From an uncultured Eubacteriales bacterium (GTDB lineage Bacteria > Bacillota > Clostridia > Christensenellales > QAND01): 12,482 nucleotides of DNA. Numbering within the stretch: position 1 is the first letter of the stretch; each line of letters starts with the position of its first letter. The translations under genes and the position numbers were made by a program. The notes beneath the pieces were generated by a model. The model did not search any database, was not told the DNA's origin, and saw only the letters and a program-made list of their open reading frames with translations. The stretch is taken from positions 1 to 12,482 of the forward strand of contig UREB01000031.1 of the NCBI GenBank assembly GCA_900546685.1. Reading direction: 5' to 3'. Below are positions 1 to 7,997 of this stretch, piece by piece.

Positions 1-345
1 GCGATTTTGCAGATGGAAAATGCACGGATCGTACGTCAAATGCGCAACAAGGCCAACCGGGCGATGAATTGCGATACCGCCAATATCAATAAGACCATGT
101 CCGCAGCAGCCAAACAGCAGGCCTGTATTCGGTATCTAGTAAAGGAAAACAAGTTTCAATCGTTGAGCCCGGCGCTGCGGATGGCAGCGGAAACGCGCCT
201 GGCGTATCCGGAAGCAACGCTAGAGGAACTGGGCGATTTGATGGAGCCGCGCATGGGCAAATCCGGCGTAAACCATCGGATGAGAAAGCTTGTGCAGCTG
301 GCAGAGGAGCTGGGGTTTGTGTTTGAGGAAGGAGTAAGCTTTTGA
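1..345 (+). CDS. whiA: DNA-binding protein WhiA, C-terminal part (5' end outside window)
   Basis: This is the last ~114 residues of WhiA, a cell-division and sporulation-associated DNA-binding protein of Gram-positive bacteria. The frame is open to the first base of the window, so the gene is cut by the edge; the missing ~200 residues would carry the LAGLIDADG homing-endonuclease-like domain. Visible are the conserved block MENARIVRQMRNKANRAMNC, the NxNKT segment, and the C-terminal helix-turn-helix (roughly nt 160-315) with SLSPALR, the ATLEELGDLM helix and the signature GKSGVNHRMRKL. The reading frame ends at TGA 343-345, sharing bases with the TTG start of dnaE, so the two are almost certainly co-transcribed and translationally coupled. 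In Bacillota whiA usually closes a rapZ-yvcK-whiA cluster, and dnaE following soon after is a common order. Identification is secure from the C-terminal signature; the start cannot be seen. Confidence 0.95.
   Translation, partial: AILQMENARIVRQMRNKANRAMNCDTANINKTMSAAAKQQACIRYLVKENKFQSLSPALRMAAETRLAYPEATLEELGDLMEPRMGKSGVNHRMRKLVQLAEELGFVFEEGVSF
329..334 (+). promoter_or_regulatory. Ribosome binding site deciding the TTG start of dnaE
   Basis: AAGGAG lies inside the last codons of whiA, 7 bases before TTG 342-344. There is no ATG or GTG that would keep the PHP-domain N-terminus (HLHVHT at residues 6-11), so this site supports the TTG start and the four-base TTGA overlap with the whiA stop. Confidence 0.8.
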
Positions 346-3300
346 GCGGATTTTGCCATCTACATGTACATACGCAATACAGTCTGTTGGATGGGGCGGC
401 ACGCATCAAGGATTTGATGGCCAGGGCCAAGGAGATGGGCATGACGCACATTGCCATGACAGATCACGGCGTCATGTATGGTACGGTTGAATTCTATAAA
501 GAAGCAAAGGCGGCGGGGATTACGCCGGTTCTTGGCTGTGAAGTATACGTGGCCAAGCAAAACATGCACGATAGACAAGGCCGTGCGGACCGGGAATACA
601 GCCACTTAGTGCTGCTGGCGGAAAATCAAAAGGGATATCAAAACCTGGTGCATCTGGTATCCTTAGGATGGCTGGAGGGATATTACTATAAGCCTAGGAT
701 CGATTACGATACGCTGGCGCAGTATTCTGAAGGGCTAATCGGCCTATCCGCTTGCTTATCCGGCGATATTCCCCGCCTTTTGATGCAAGGTGATTATCAG
801 GGCGCAAAGCAATTGGCACAGCGGCTCAGCGATATCTTTGGGCCGGAGCATTTCTATTTGGAATTGCAAGAGCATGGCATTCCGGTGCAAAAGGAAGTCA
901 ATGCGCAGATCATACGTATAGCCAGGGAAACGGGTCTGCCGTTGGTTGCTACCAATGATGTGCACTATATCAATCAAGAGGACGCTGCGGTACAGGATGT
1001 TTTGATCTGTATTCAAACAGGACGTTTTCTAGATGAAGAAAATAGAATGAAAATGGACTCCGATCAGATGTACCTAAAGAGCGGTACAGAAATGGAGACA
1101 TTGTTTTCCCATGTGCCGGAGGCGCTGGAAAATACGCAAAAAATTGCAGAACGCTGCCATGTTGAGCTGGATTTTGAAACACAGCATTTGCCACAGTTCC
1201 CCTTGCCGGAGGGAGAAACAAATGTCGGCTTGCTGCGCAGGCAGGCCGAGGAGGGCTTTGCGCGCCGGTATGGCGAGAATCCCGAAGTGCAAAAGCAGCT
1301 TCAATTTGAGCTGAACGTCATCGAGCAGATGGGGTATGTGGACTATTTTTTGGTCGTGTGGGATTATATCCGCTTTGCAAAGGAACAGGGCATTGCCGTG
1401 GGCCCAGGCCGCGGCAGCGCAGCTGGCAGTGTGGTGGCGTATTGCCTAGGGATCACGGATGTGGACCCCATCAAATATAATTTGTTTTTTGAGCGCTTTT
1501 TGAATCCGGAGCGCATCACCATGCCGGATATAGACGTTGACTTCTGCTATGAACGCCGGCAGGAGGTCATAGATTATGTCATCGAAAAATATGGGAAAGA
1601 CCACGTATGCCAGATCATTACCTTTGGAACGATGGCAGCGCGTGCAGTTATCCGCGACGTAGGGCGGGTGATGCGTATCCCCTATGCGGATGTAGACCGC
1701 ATCGCCAAGGCGGTGCCGATGGAATTGGGCATCACCATCGACAGGGCGGTGGAAATTTCCCAACCGCTGCGGCGGGAGATGGAAGCAGACGAAACCATTG
1801 CCCAGCTCATTGCAACAGCCCGAAAATTAGAGGGGATGCCGCGGCATGCCGGCACGCACGCTGCTGCAGTGGTGATTTCCAAAGATCCTTTGATGAATAT
1901 CATTCCGCTGCAAAAAAATGATGAGACGGTTACCACGCAGTTTACCATGGGGGCCATCGAGGAACTTGGCCTTTTGAAGATGGACTTTTTGGGCCTGCGT
2001 AACTTGAAGGTCATCCAAGACGCTTGTAACCTTGTGGAAAAGAGCACGGGCAAACCACTGGATATGGAAAAGATCGCTCTGGATGATCCTCTCGTATATC
2101 AGATGATCGGCGAAGGGGATACCGATGGCGTATTTCAGCTGGAAAGCGGCGGTATGCGCGAACTGCTTAAAGAATTAAAGCCTAATTGCTTTGAAGATAT
2201 CATCGCTTGCATTTCTCTGTACCGGCCAGGCCCGATGGAAAGCATCCCGCGCTATATCCAAGGGAAAAGAGATCCTAGCAGCGTCAAGTATTTGGACAAG
2301 CGATTGGCACCCATTTTACAGGTAACTTACGGCTGCATGGTGTATCAAGAGCAGGTTATGCAGATCGTCCGTGAGCTGGCGGGATACAGCTGGGCGCGTA
2401 GCGACCTGGTTCGGCGTGCTATGAGCAAGAAAAAACGCGATGTAATGGCCAAAGAACGGCAGGCGTTTATCTATGGTACGGAGGACGGTACAGTGCCGGG
2501 CGCAGTGAAAAACGGCGTGCCGGAAGAGGTGGCCAGCCAAATTTTTGACCAAATGACGGATTTTGCGCAGTATGCCTTCAACAAATCCCATGCGGCGGCC
2601 TATGGCATCGTATCCTATCGGACAGCGTGGCTGAAAGCGCATTATCCTGTGGAAACCATGGCCGCGCTGATGAACAGTTGTCTGCAAAGCCCGGAAAAAA
2701 TCGCACAGTATATTGCCTACTGCCGAAAGAAAGGCATAGAGGTGTTGCCGCCGGATGTAAACGGTAGCGGCGTGCGTTTTGAGGTGCAGGATGGCAAAAT
2801 CCGCTTTGGTTTGTCCGCAGTAAAAAATGTAGGGGCCAAAGCTGTAGAGCTGATCATCCAGGAACGGGCGCATAAGCCGTATGAGGACTTCTTCTCCTTT
2901 TTGCGGCGGGTGCCTGCGGATGCGCTGAACAAGCGCATGGTGGAAAGCATGATCAAAGCGGGCTGTTTTGACAGCTTCCATGTAAAGCGTAGCCAGCTTA
3001 TGGCGGTGTTTGAAAGCACCATGGATGCTATGGCGCATGATAGAAAACGTAACCTGGAAGGGCAGGTTTCCCTGTTTGAAGGGCTGTTGGGCGAAAATGT
3101 ACCGTCGCTTGTGCCTGTACAGGAACTACCGGATCTTGCGGAGTTTGATACCCGTGCTATGCTGGCGATGGAAAAGGAGATGACGGGGGTATACATCACC
3201 GGGCATCCTATGATGGAGTATGAAAAGTATATGGAGCAATATCCAGTGAATCTCCTTACCATTTTGGAAAGCCGAGAAGAAGGCCTATCATTGGATGGTA

Positions 3301-3887
3301 AGGAGGTAACGCTTCCCTGTATCATACAATCCAGACGAAACCGGACGACCAAAACAAACCGGCTGATGGCCAATCTGGTTATAGAGGATCTATATGCTCA
3401 GATGAATGCCATGGTATTCCCTGGCGTTGTGGAGCGGCTCAATTTTGTCTTGCAGCCCGATGCGCTGGTATTGCTCAAAGGCAGGGTCAGCATACGAGAA
3501 GAGGAGGATCCCATGCTGCTCGTAGACGATGCCAAGCCATGGGAACCTGAAAAACAGCAAAATGCGGAGCAGGAACGGCCGCACTTGATCAACGGACGCG
3601 ACCTGCCGTTGTACGGGGTACAAAGCGAGCCAAAGCCAGCGCAAACGCAAAAGGACAGTCAGCAAGAAACGCTTTGGCTAAAGGTAAAAACCTTTGACAA
3701 CGATTTTATGATCACAGGGCTATTGGCCATGCTGCGGCGTTTCCCGGGTACAGTAGGTGTGAAGGTATATGCAGCGAAGGAAAAGCGCTTGGTTAAACTG
3801 CATGACACCGTCTCCATCGATCCGGAATTGATGGCAAAGCTGACCCTGCTCTTGGATGAGGGAAATGTAAAAATCACCAAAAAATAG
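342..3887 (+). CDS. dnaE: DNA polymerase III subunit alpha (DnaE)
   Basis: Replicative C-family DNA polymerase, 1181 residues, full length for a DnaE. The N-terminal PHP domain (about 1-210) keeps what looks like all nine metal ligands: H8, H10, D41, H42, E67, H88, C138, D206 and H208. Many proteobacterial alphas have lost these, so a metal-bound PHP domain, possibly with 3'-5' exonuclease activity, is plausible. The palm carries GPGRGS at 354-359 and the catalytic aspartates D398 and D400 (PDIDVDF) and D548 (KMDFLGLRNL). A helix-hairpin-helix region follows near 800-870. QVSLF at 908-912 fits the beta-clamp-binding consensus. An OB fold spans about 975-1070, and a small alpha/beta C-terminal domain after a polar linker (about 1120-1181) is the position of the tau-binding domain. 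The start is TTG overlapping the whiA stop. No terminator separates it from pfkA, so read-through into pfkA is likely. In Bacillota, DnaE usually acts beside PolC, extending RNA primers; PolC is not in this window. Confidence 0.98.
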   Translation: MSGFCHLHVHTQYSLLDGAARIKDLMARAKEMGMTHIAMTDHGVMYGTVEFYKEAKAAGITPVLGCEVYVAKQNMHDRQGRADREYSHLVLLAENQKGYQNLVHLVSLGWLEGYYYKPRIDYDTLAQYSEGLIGLSACLSGDIPRLLMQGDYQGAKQLAQRLSDIFGPEHFYLELQEHGIPVQKEVNAQIIRIARETGLPLVATNDVHYINQEDAAVQDVLICIQTGRFLDEENRMKMDSDQMYLKSGTEMETLFSHVPEALENTQKIAERCHVELDFETQHLPQFPLPEGETNVGLLRRQAEEGFARRYGENPEVQKQLQFELNVIEQMGYVDYFLVVWDYIRFAKEQGIAVGPGRGSAAGSVVAYCLGITDVDPIKYNLFFERFLNPERITMPDIDVDFCYERRQEVIDYVIEKYGKDHVCQIITFGTMAARAVIRDVGRVMRIPYADVDRIAKAVPMELGITIDRAVEISQPLRREMEADETIAQLIATARKLEGMPRHAGTHAAAVVISKDPLMNIIPLQKNDETVTTQFTMGAIEELGLLKMDFLGLRNLKVIQDACNLVEKSTGKPLDMEKIALDDPLVYQMIGEGDTDGVFQLESGGMRELLKELKPNCFEDIIACISLYRPGPMESIPRYIQGKRDPSSVKYLDKRLAPILQVTYGCMVYQEQVMQIVRELAGYSWARSDLVRRAMSKKKRDVMAKERQAFIYGTEDGTVPGAVKNGVPEEVASQIFDQMTDFAQYAFNKSHAAAYGIVSYRTAWLKAHYPVETMAALMNSCLQSPEKIAQYIAYCRKKGIEVLPPDVNGSGVRFEVQDGKIRFGLSAVKNVGAKAVELIIQERAHKPYEDFFSFLRRVPADALNKRMVESMIKAGCFDSFHVKRSQLMAVFESTMDAMAHDRKRNLEGQVSLFEGLLGENVPSLVPVQELPDLAEFDTRAMLAMEKEMTGVYITGHPMMEYEKYMEQYPVNLLTILESREEGLSLDGKEVTLPCIIQSRRNRTTKTNRLMANLVIEDLYAQMNAMVFPGVVERLNFVLQPDALVLLKGRVSIREEEDPMLLVDDAKPWEPEKQQNAEQERPHLINGRDLPLYGVQSEPKPAQTQKDSQQETLWLKVKTFDNDFMITGLLAMLRRFPGTVGVKVYAAKEKRLVKLHDTVSIDPELMAKLTLLLDEGNVKITKK

Positions 3888-3898
3888 ACCGTTTGGTA

Positions 3899-3907
3899 TG
3901 CTATAAT
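3899..3907 (+). promoter_or_regulatory. Extended -10 promoter for pfkA
   Basis: TGCTATAAT is a perfect TATAAT with the TG extension, 11 bases after the dnaE stop. No convincing -35 is seen 16-18 bases upstream, as is usual for extended -10 promoters. Predicted start near 3914 gives a leader of about 55 bases that ends in the ribosome binding site GGAAGGAG (3953-3960), 8 bases before ATG. Confidence 0.55.
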
Positions 3908-3968
3908 AAAATCACGAAAATGGGGCTCGGGGGCGCTCCATTGGGCTTGAGCGGAAGGAGTATAAATC

Positions 3969-4928
3969 ATGAAAAGAATTGGTGTACTTTCCAGCGGCGG
4001 CGATACGCCTGGCATGAATGCGGCGATCCGCGCTGTGGTAAAAGTGGCGGCTGAATATGGCATTGAAGTATTTGGCATCCGTCACGGATATAGGGGCTTG
4101 ATTGAAGGAGATATGCGCGAGCTTACAACAGACGAGGTGCGCAACATTGCCCATAAAGGCGGTACGATTTTAAAAACTGCCCGCTGTAAGGAATTTATGG
4201 TAGAGGAAGGGCAGCGCCGCGCACTGTTGACTGCTCAGGCGTTTGATTTGGAAGGCATCATCGCCATCGGGGGCGACGGTACCATGCATGGCGCCGGTGC
4301 GCTCAGCAAGATGGGCATTCCCACCATTACACTGCCAGGTACAATAGACAACGACTTGGCATATACCGACTTTAGTATCGGCTTCGATACGGCGGTAAAC
4401 GGCGTGCTCACAGAGCTGATCAAGGTACGCGATACCATGGTTTCGCATGACCGGATCGGCATTGTAGAGGTAATGGGCAACAAATGCGGAGACATTGCCT
4501 TGCACGCAGGCGTGGCAGGCTCGGCCGACTTTATCTTGCTGCCGGAAATGGAATTTGATATCGATGTAATTTGCGATCAGCTGATTAAAAATAACATTCG
4601 TAACCGCAAGACCAGTATGATCGTGCTGGCAGAGGGCGCGGGCAAGGGAGACAAGCTGGCTGGGTATATCCGGGAAAAGACCAAGCTGGAAGTGAAAAGC
4701 GTTGTATTGGGCTATACGCAGCGCGGCGGCAGCCCAACAGGGAAAGACCGCATCCTGGCTACGCGGCTAGGGGGGCAGGCTGTCTCCCTTTTGGCACAGG
4801 GCGTCAGCAACCGCGCCGTAGGCATCCATGATAACAAGGTGCAGAATATGGATATTTACGAAGCGTTGGATGCGGAAAAACAATTTGATTCGGAGCTTTA
4901 TACGCTGGGGAAAATCATGGCGCGCTGA
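3969..4928 (+). CDS. pfkA: ATP-dependent 6-phosphofructokinase
   Basis: Phosphorylates fructose 6-phosphate to fructose 1,6-bisphosphate, the committed step of glycolysis; cytoplasmic, normally a homotetramer. The 319 residues match the usual bacterial PfkA length, and numbering runs in register with the Geobacillus/E. coli enzymes: G11, R72, GGDG with D103 and G104, the TIDND motif with catalytic D127, R154, R162, M169, E222 and R252. G104 together with G124 (PGTIDND) is the signature of ATP rather than pyrophosphate use; PPi enzymes have D104 and K124. Two fructose-6-phosphate contacts differ from the reference enzymes: position 243 is Lys instead of Arg and 249 is Tyr instead of His. Position 187 in the effector site is Asp instead of Glu. 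The gene has its own extended -10 promoter, a strong ribosome binding site and a strong terminator, but may also be reached by read-through from dnaE, a neighbour in many Bacillota. Confidence 0.98.
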   Translation: MKRIGVLSSGGDTPGMNAAIRAVVKVAAEYGIEVFGIRHGYRGLIEGDMRELTTDEVRNIAHKGGTILKTARCKEFMVEEGQRRALLTAQAFDLEGIIAIGGDGTMHGAGALSKMGIPTITLPGTIDNDLAYTDFSIGFDTAVNGVLTELIKVRDTMVSHDRIGIVEVMGNKCGDIALHAGVAGSADFILLPEMEFDIDVICDQLIKNNIRNRKTSMIVLAEGAGKGDKLAGYIREKTKLEVKSVVLGYTQRGGSPTGKDRILATRLGGQAVSLLAQGVSNRAVGIHDNKVQNMDIYEALDAEKQFDSELYTLGKIMAR

Positions 4929-4936
4929 GTTGATGC

Positions 4937-4969
4937 AAGGGCGGAACGTTTTCGTTCCGCCCTTTTCTT
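4937..4969 (+). terminator. Intrinsic terminator after pfkA
   Basis: A perfect 12-bp stem, AAGGGCGGAACG (4937-4948) with CGTTCCGCCCTT (4953-4964), closes a TTTT loop and runs into a T-rich tail. It begins 8 bases after the pfkA stop and isolates the M20 gene pair from pfkA. Confidence 0.93.
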
Positions 4970-5009
4970 ATGGGCTGGGAAGTTTTTTCATGCCAGCTGC
5001 ATATGGATG

Positions 5010-5018
5010 TGATAAAAT
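5010..5018 (+). promoter_or_regulatory. Possible extended -10 promoter for the M20 peptidase pair
   Basis: TGATAAAAT gives TAAAAT (5 of 6 to consensus) with a TG extension. No good -35 is seen at 16-18 bases. Predicted start near 5025 leaves a leader of about 35 bases. It lies between the pfkA terminator and the first M20 gene, where a promoter is needed. Confidence 0.4.
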
Positions 5019-5044
5019 ACCAGCAGAATGATGCAATCAAAACA

Positions 5045-5051
5045 AAGGGAG
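5045..5051 (+). promoter_or_regulatory. Ribosome binding site deciding the start of the first M20 gene
   Basis: AAGGGAG sits 8 bases before ATG 5060. The reading frame is open further upstream to an ATG at 4970, but that start would overlap the tail of the pfkA terminator and the putative promoter, so 5060 is chosen. Confidence 0.75.
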
Positions 5052-5059
5052 TGTTTTGT

Positions 5060-6532
5060 ATGGCTTGGTTTGGATGGGTCGTCGTGGCTCTGGTGTTTGT
5101 GCTCAGTTTTTTTGTTGGCAAAGGGCTTTCGCTAAAAAAAGCGGCGCTGGCGCCAAAAGCAAAGCCTGTAGCGGTAGACCCGCAGCTGGCAGCAGAGCAT
5201 CTGGCAGGGGCTTTGCGCTGCAAGACCTATGGCCTCGTAACGGAAGACAGCGAAAACATCAAAGAATTCGAAAAGCTGCAAGCACATCTTAGGGCTTGTT
5301 TTCCGCATGTGTTCCAAACGGTGACGACAGAGGAAGTGAACCGGTGTAGCAGATTATACTGCTGGAAGGGGGACGGCGCCTCCCAAAAACCTCCGATTTT
5401 GTTGATGGCGCATCAGGATGTGGTGCCGATTGCAGAGGGAACAGAACAGGATTGGAAATATCCGCCTTTTGACGGCCGCATCGAGGAGGGCTGCGTCTGG
5501 GGACGTGGCGCCATCGATATGAAAAACGCCTTGGTGGCCATCTTTGAAGCGATGGAGGCACTCATCAAGGCGGGGTTTGTGCCGGATCGCGACGTATACA
5601 TCTGCAACGGCCATGATGAAGAGCTGATGCTGGATAAGGGCTCGAAAGGCGTAGCGGCGCTATGCAAGGAAAAAGGACTGCATTTTGAATTTGTACTCGA
5701 TGAAGGCAGCAGCTTTGTCGATGGTGAGCAGTTTGGACTGCCCGGCCAGCTTTGTGCGTGCATTGGCGTATATGAAAAGGGGTATTGCGATGTGCGCGTC
5801 ACCTTGCACGATCAGGCCGGGCACAGCAGTAAGCCTGCGCATCCCACGGCGTTGTCCAGGATGGCAAAAATCATTGAAACGGTGGAAAGCCGTCCGTTCC
5901 CGGTACGCCCCACGCGCATTTTTTACGAAATGTACCGCGATGCGGCGCCGTACGGGGGCCTTTGGGGACGGATCAAGGCGGCCAACCCAAGCATATTCGG
6001 GCGGGGATTTGTCAACCAACAGCTGAAAAGTCTGCAAGGCAACGCGTCGCTGCGCACCACGGTGGCTGCAACACAGATTCAGGCAAGCGATACGCCCAAT
6101 GTGCTGCCCCATACCGTATGGGCCAATTTCAACTGCCGGCTTAATCCAGGAGATACCCGGCAGGAGCTGGTAGAGTTTTTCCAGGAGATTGCAGGGCCGG
6201 ATTGCGAAGTGACCTTGCCCACCTCCTTTGAGGCAAGCAAGATTGCCCGCACAAATTCACGGGCTTACCAGGCCATTTCCCAGGCTGTACGGCAGGTTTA
6301 CGGAGAGATCCCCGTTGTTCCCTCTGTCTTTTTTGCCAGTACGGACAGCCAGTATTTCAACGACCTTGCTGACAATGTATATAAACACATGCCGTTTATC
6401 AGCAATTTGAAATATACGACAACGATGCACGCCACCAATGAGCGTATCGATGTAGAGAGCTTTGCACAGGGCATACAGTTTTACGCGCAGCTGCTGCAAA
6501 ATGTATGCAGCCAAACCGGGCAGGCAGGCTAA
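5060..6532 (+). CDS. Membrane-anchored M20 family metallopeptidase (carboxypeptidase S/PM20D1-like)
   Basis: 490-residue zinc hydrolase of the M20/ArgE-DapE superfamily. The di-zinc site is complete: H118 and D120 in MAHQDVVP, bridging D153 in GRGAIDMKN, E187 (catalytic base) and E188 in GHDEE, D214 in LDEGS and H457 in the C-terminal TMHATNE. H255 in QAGHSS marks the inserted dimerisation lobe. The blocks WKYPPFDG, GRGA.D.KN, GHDEE, DEGS and EKGY are those of the carboxypeptidase S/PM20D1 branch, which cuts peptides or N-acyl amino acids. Residues 3-19 form one hydrophobic helix preceded by no charge and followed by K21, K26, K27, K33 and K35. There is no lipobox and no basic N-region, so an uncleaved anchor is likely, and the positive-inside rule would leave the enzyme domain in the cytoplasm. 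Downstream of GHDEE the usual GG.NG is replaced by LMLDKGSKG. The next gene is a soluble paralogue 18 bases away. Exact substrate is unknown. Confidence 0.88.
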   Translation: MAWFGWVVVALVFVLSFFVGKGLSLKKAALAPKAKPVAVDPQLAAEHLAGALRCKTYGLVTEDSENIKEFEKLQAHLRACFPHVFQTVTTEEVNRCSRLYCWKGDGASQKPPILLMAHQDVVPIAEGTEQDWKYPPFDGRIEEGCVWGRGAIDMKNALVAIFEAMEALIKAGFVPDRDVYICNGHDEELMLDKGSKGVAALCKEKGLHFEFVLDEGSSFVDGEQFGLPGQLCACIGVYEKGYCDVRVTLHDQAGHSSKPAHPTALSRMAKIIETVESRPFPVRPTRIFYEMYRDAAPYGGLWGRIKAANPSIFGRGFVNQQLKSLQGNASLRTTVAATQIQASDTPNVLPHTVWANFNCRLNPGDTRQELVEFFQEIAGPDCEVTLPTSFEASKIARTNSRAYQAISQAVRQVYGEIPVVPSVFFASTDSQYFNDLADNVYKHMPFISNLKYTTTMHATNERIDVESFAQGIQFYAQLLQNVCSQTGQAG

Positions 6533-6550
6533 GAGTGGAGGGCAAAAATC

Positions 6551-7909
6551 ATGGAAAAGCAGATTCAGATTCCCGGCCAAGCAGAGATCGCAGCGCATTT
6601 GTCTGGGATGATTCCTTTTGAGACCATTGCATACCGCGATCAGTCGAAGACCAAAGGCGAACCTTTTTTTGCCTTGCATGCTTATTTGGAAAAGACCTAT
6701 CCTTTGGTGCATGAAAACATGGAAAAACAAGTGATCGGCGATTATTCTCTTTTGTTTTGCTGGAAAGGGCGTAACAGAGAGAAAAGGCCGATTCTGTTGA
6801 TGGCGCATCAGGATGTAGTGCCTGTGCCGTCTGAAACGTTGGATCAGTGGAAATATCCACCGTTTGAAGGCGTACTGGCAGAGGGTAAGGTTTGGGGACG
6901 CGGCTCTCTGGACTGTAAAAATATGCTCTGCTGCGAACTAGAAGCGGCGGAAGCGTTGCTAAAACAAGGCTATGTGCCGGAGCGAGATATTTACTTTGCT
7001 TTTGGCCATGATGAAGAAAGCGGTGGATTCAACGGAATGACGGCCGTTGCGGCCTATCTAAAGGAAAAGGGCGTCTTTCTGGAATTTGTCTTGGATGAGG
7101 GTTCAGGTTATGTAGAGGGGGAAAAGCGTCATTGCCCTGGCCATACGGTTGCTGAAATCGGCATTTTTGAAAAGGGATATGCAGATTTAAAGCTGACAGT
7201 GCAGTCTCCGGGCGGGCATGCGTCTAGACCAGGCCCGTCTACCGCATTGGGAATCTTGGCAAAAGCCATCAATGCGTTAGAGGAGAAGCAATTTCCACTA
7301 TCTGTACCCGATCCGGTCAAATGGCATTATCAAGCGCTAATACCTTATCTTGAAGCGGGAGAGGAAAAAAATCAGGTAGAGCAGATGGAGGAAAACCCTG
7401 CTGCGTTTGCGCGATATCTGAGCCAGACACCCAAAGGCAATGCAATGGTACGGACGACCACAGCACCAACGATGGCAAATGCCAGCATTCGGCCCAACGT
7501 ACTGCCGACACAGGCACAGGCAGTTGTAAATTTTAGGCTCAACCCAGATACCTCCTGCAAAGCATTGCTGGCGCACTGCCAAAAAGCAATTGGCAATCCC
7601 AAAGTGTCGTTGACACTGCTAAGAGGGGAAGAGCCTTCCAAAATCACATCGGTGGAGGGGAAAGCGTATAAGGCCCTATGCAATGTCATACAGCAGGTTC
7701 ATCCCGGTTGCATCACAGCGCCGGTGCCTGTTTTGGGGGCAACGGACAGCCGCAAGTTTGAGGGGATCTGTGATGATATCTTTCGTTTTACGCCGCTGGA
7801 CAATCAGGGCTTGGGCTATACGGTGCATGGCGTCAACGAAGCGATGCCCATCGAATCACTGGAAGAAGGGGTTCGTTTCTTTGTTGCGATGATTCAACAG
7901 ATGTGTTAA
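6551..7909 (+). CDS. Soluble M20 family metallopeptidase (carboxypeptidase S/PM20D1-like)
   Basis: 452-residue paralogue of the preceding gene, without the N-terminal membrane segment, so predicted cytoplasmic. Metal and catalytic residues are all present: H86 and D88 (MAHQDVVP), D121 (GRGSLDCKN), E155 and E156 (GHDEE, followed here by the family-typical SGGFNG), D182 (LDEGS) and H426 (YTVHGVNE). H223 lies in SPGGHASRP of the dimerisation lobe. WKYPPFEG and IFEKGYAD are shared with the paralogue; the N-terminal part and the lobe (about 250-300) differ most. It begins after a good site, GGAGGG at 6537-6542, 8 bases before ATG, and only 18 bases after the upstream stop, so the two form an operon that arose by duplication. 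Likely reaction: hydrolysis of a peptide or N-acyl amino acid amide bond; the substrate cannot be read from sequence. No clear terminator follows. Confidence 0.88.
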   Translation: MEKQIQIPGQAEIAAHLSGMIPFETIAYRDQSKTKGEPFFALHAYLEKTYPLVHENMEKQVIGDYSLLFCWKGRNREKRPILLMAHQDVVPVPSETLDQWKYPPFEGVLAEGKVWGRGSLDCKNMLCCELEAAEALLKQGYVPERDIYFAFGHDEESGGFNGMTAVAAYLKEKGVFLEFVLDEGSGYVEGEKRHCPGHTVAEIGIFEKGYADLKLTVQSPGGHASRPGPSTALGILAKAINALEEKQFPLSVPDPVKWHYQALIPYLEAGEEKNQVEQMEENPAAFARYLSQTPKGNAMVRTTTAPTMANASIRPNVLPTQAQAVVNFRLNPDTSCKALLAHCQKAIGNPKVSLTLLRGEEPSKITSVEGKAYKALCNVIQQVHPGCITAPVPVLGATDSRKFEGICDDIFRFTPLDNQGLGYTVHGVNEAMPIESLEEGVRFFVAMIQQMC

Positions 7910-7962
7910 AATTTCAACCTGTTTTTGCAAAGGTGAAGGAATTGTAAGAAAACGGAATTTTG

Positions 7963-7991
7963 TTGAAATTGATGTTCTTTTCATATACAAT
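7963..7991 (+). promoter_or_regulatory. Sigma-A-type promoter for degV
   Basis: TTGAAA (7963-7968) and TACAAT (7986-7991) are separated by exactly 17 bases; each matches 5 of 6 consensus positions. Predicted start is near 7998, giving a leader of about 42 bases that begins with a perfect dyad. Confidence 0.75.
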
Positions 7992-7997
7992 AAAAGA

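Noticed and set aside
1682..2053. Minus-strand and alternative-frame open stretches over the dnaE palm
   Set aside because: They are shadows of the dnaE frame caused by its codon bias; no family motif or start signal supports them.
2316..3038. 240-codon open frame on the minus strand
   Set aside because: It lies wholly inside dnaE opposite conserved polymerase sequence, is rich in His, Arg and Cys without any recognisable motif, and has no promoter or ribosome site of its own.
3921..3952. G-rich pfkA leader as a riboswitch or hairpin
   Set aside because: Only a 4-bp GCTC/GAGC pairing can be made; no conserved riboswitch core or terminator fold is visible.
4970..5059. Upstream extension of the first M20 gene to ATG 4970
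   Set aside because: It would overlap the pfkA terminator tail and the likely promoter, adds residues unlike the family, and lacks a ribosome site; ATG 5060 has one and starts a clean membrane helix.
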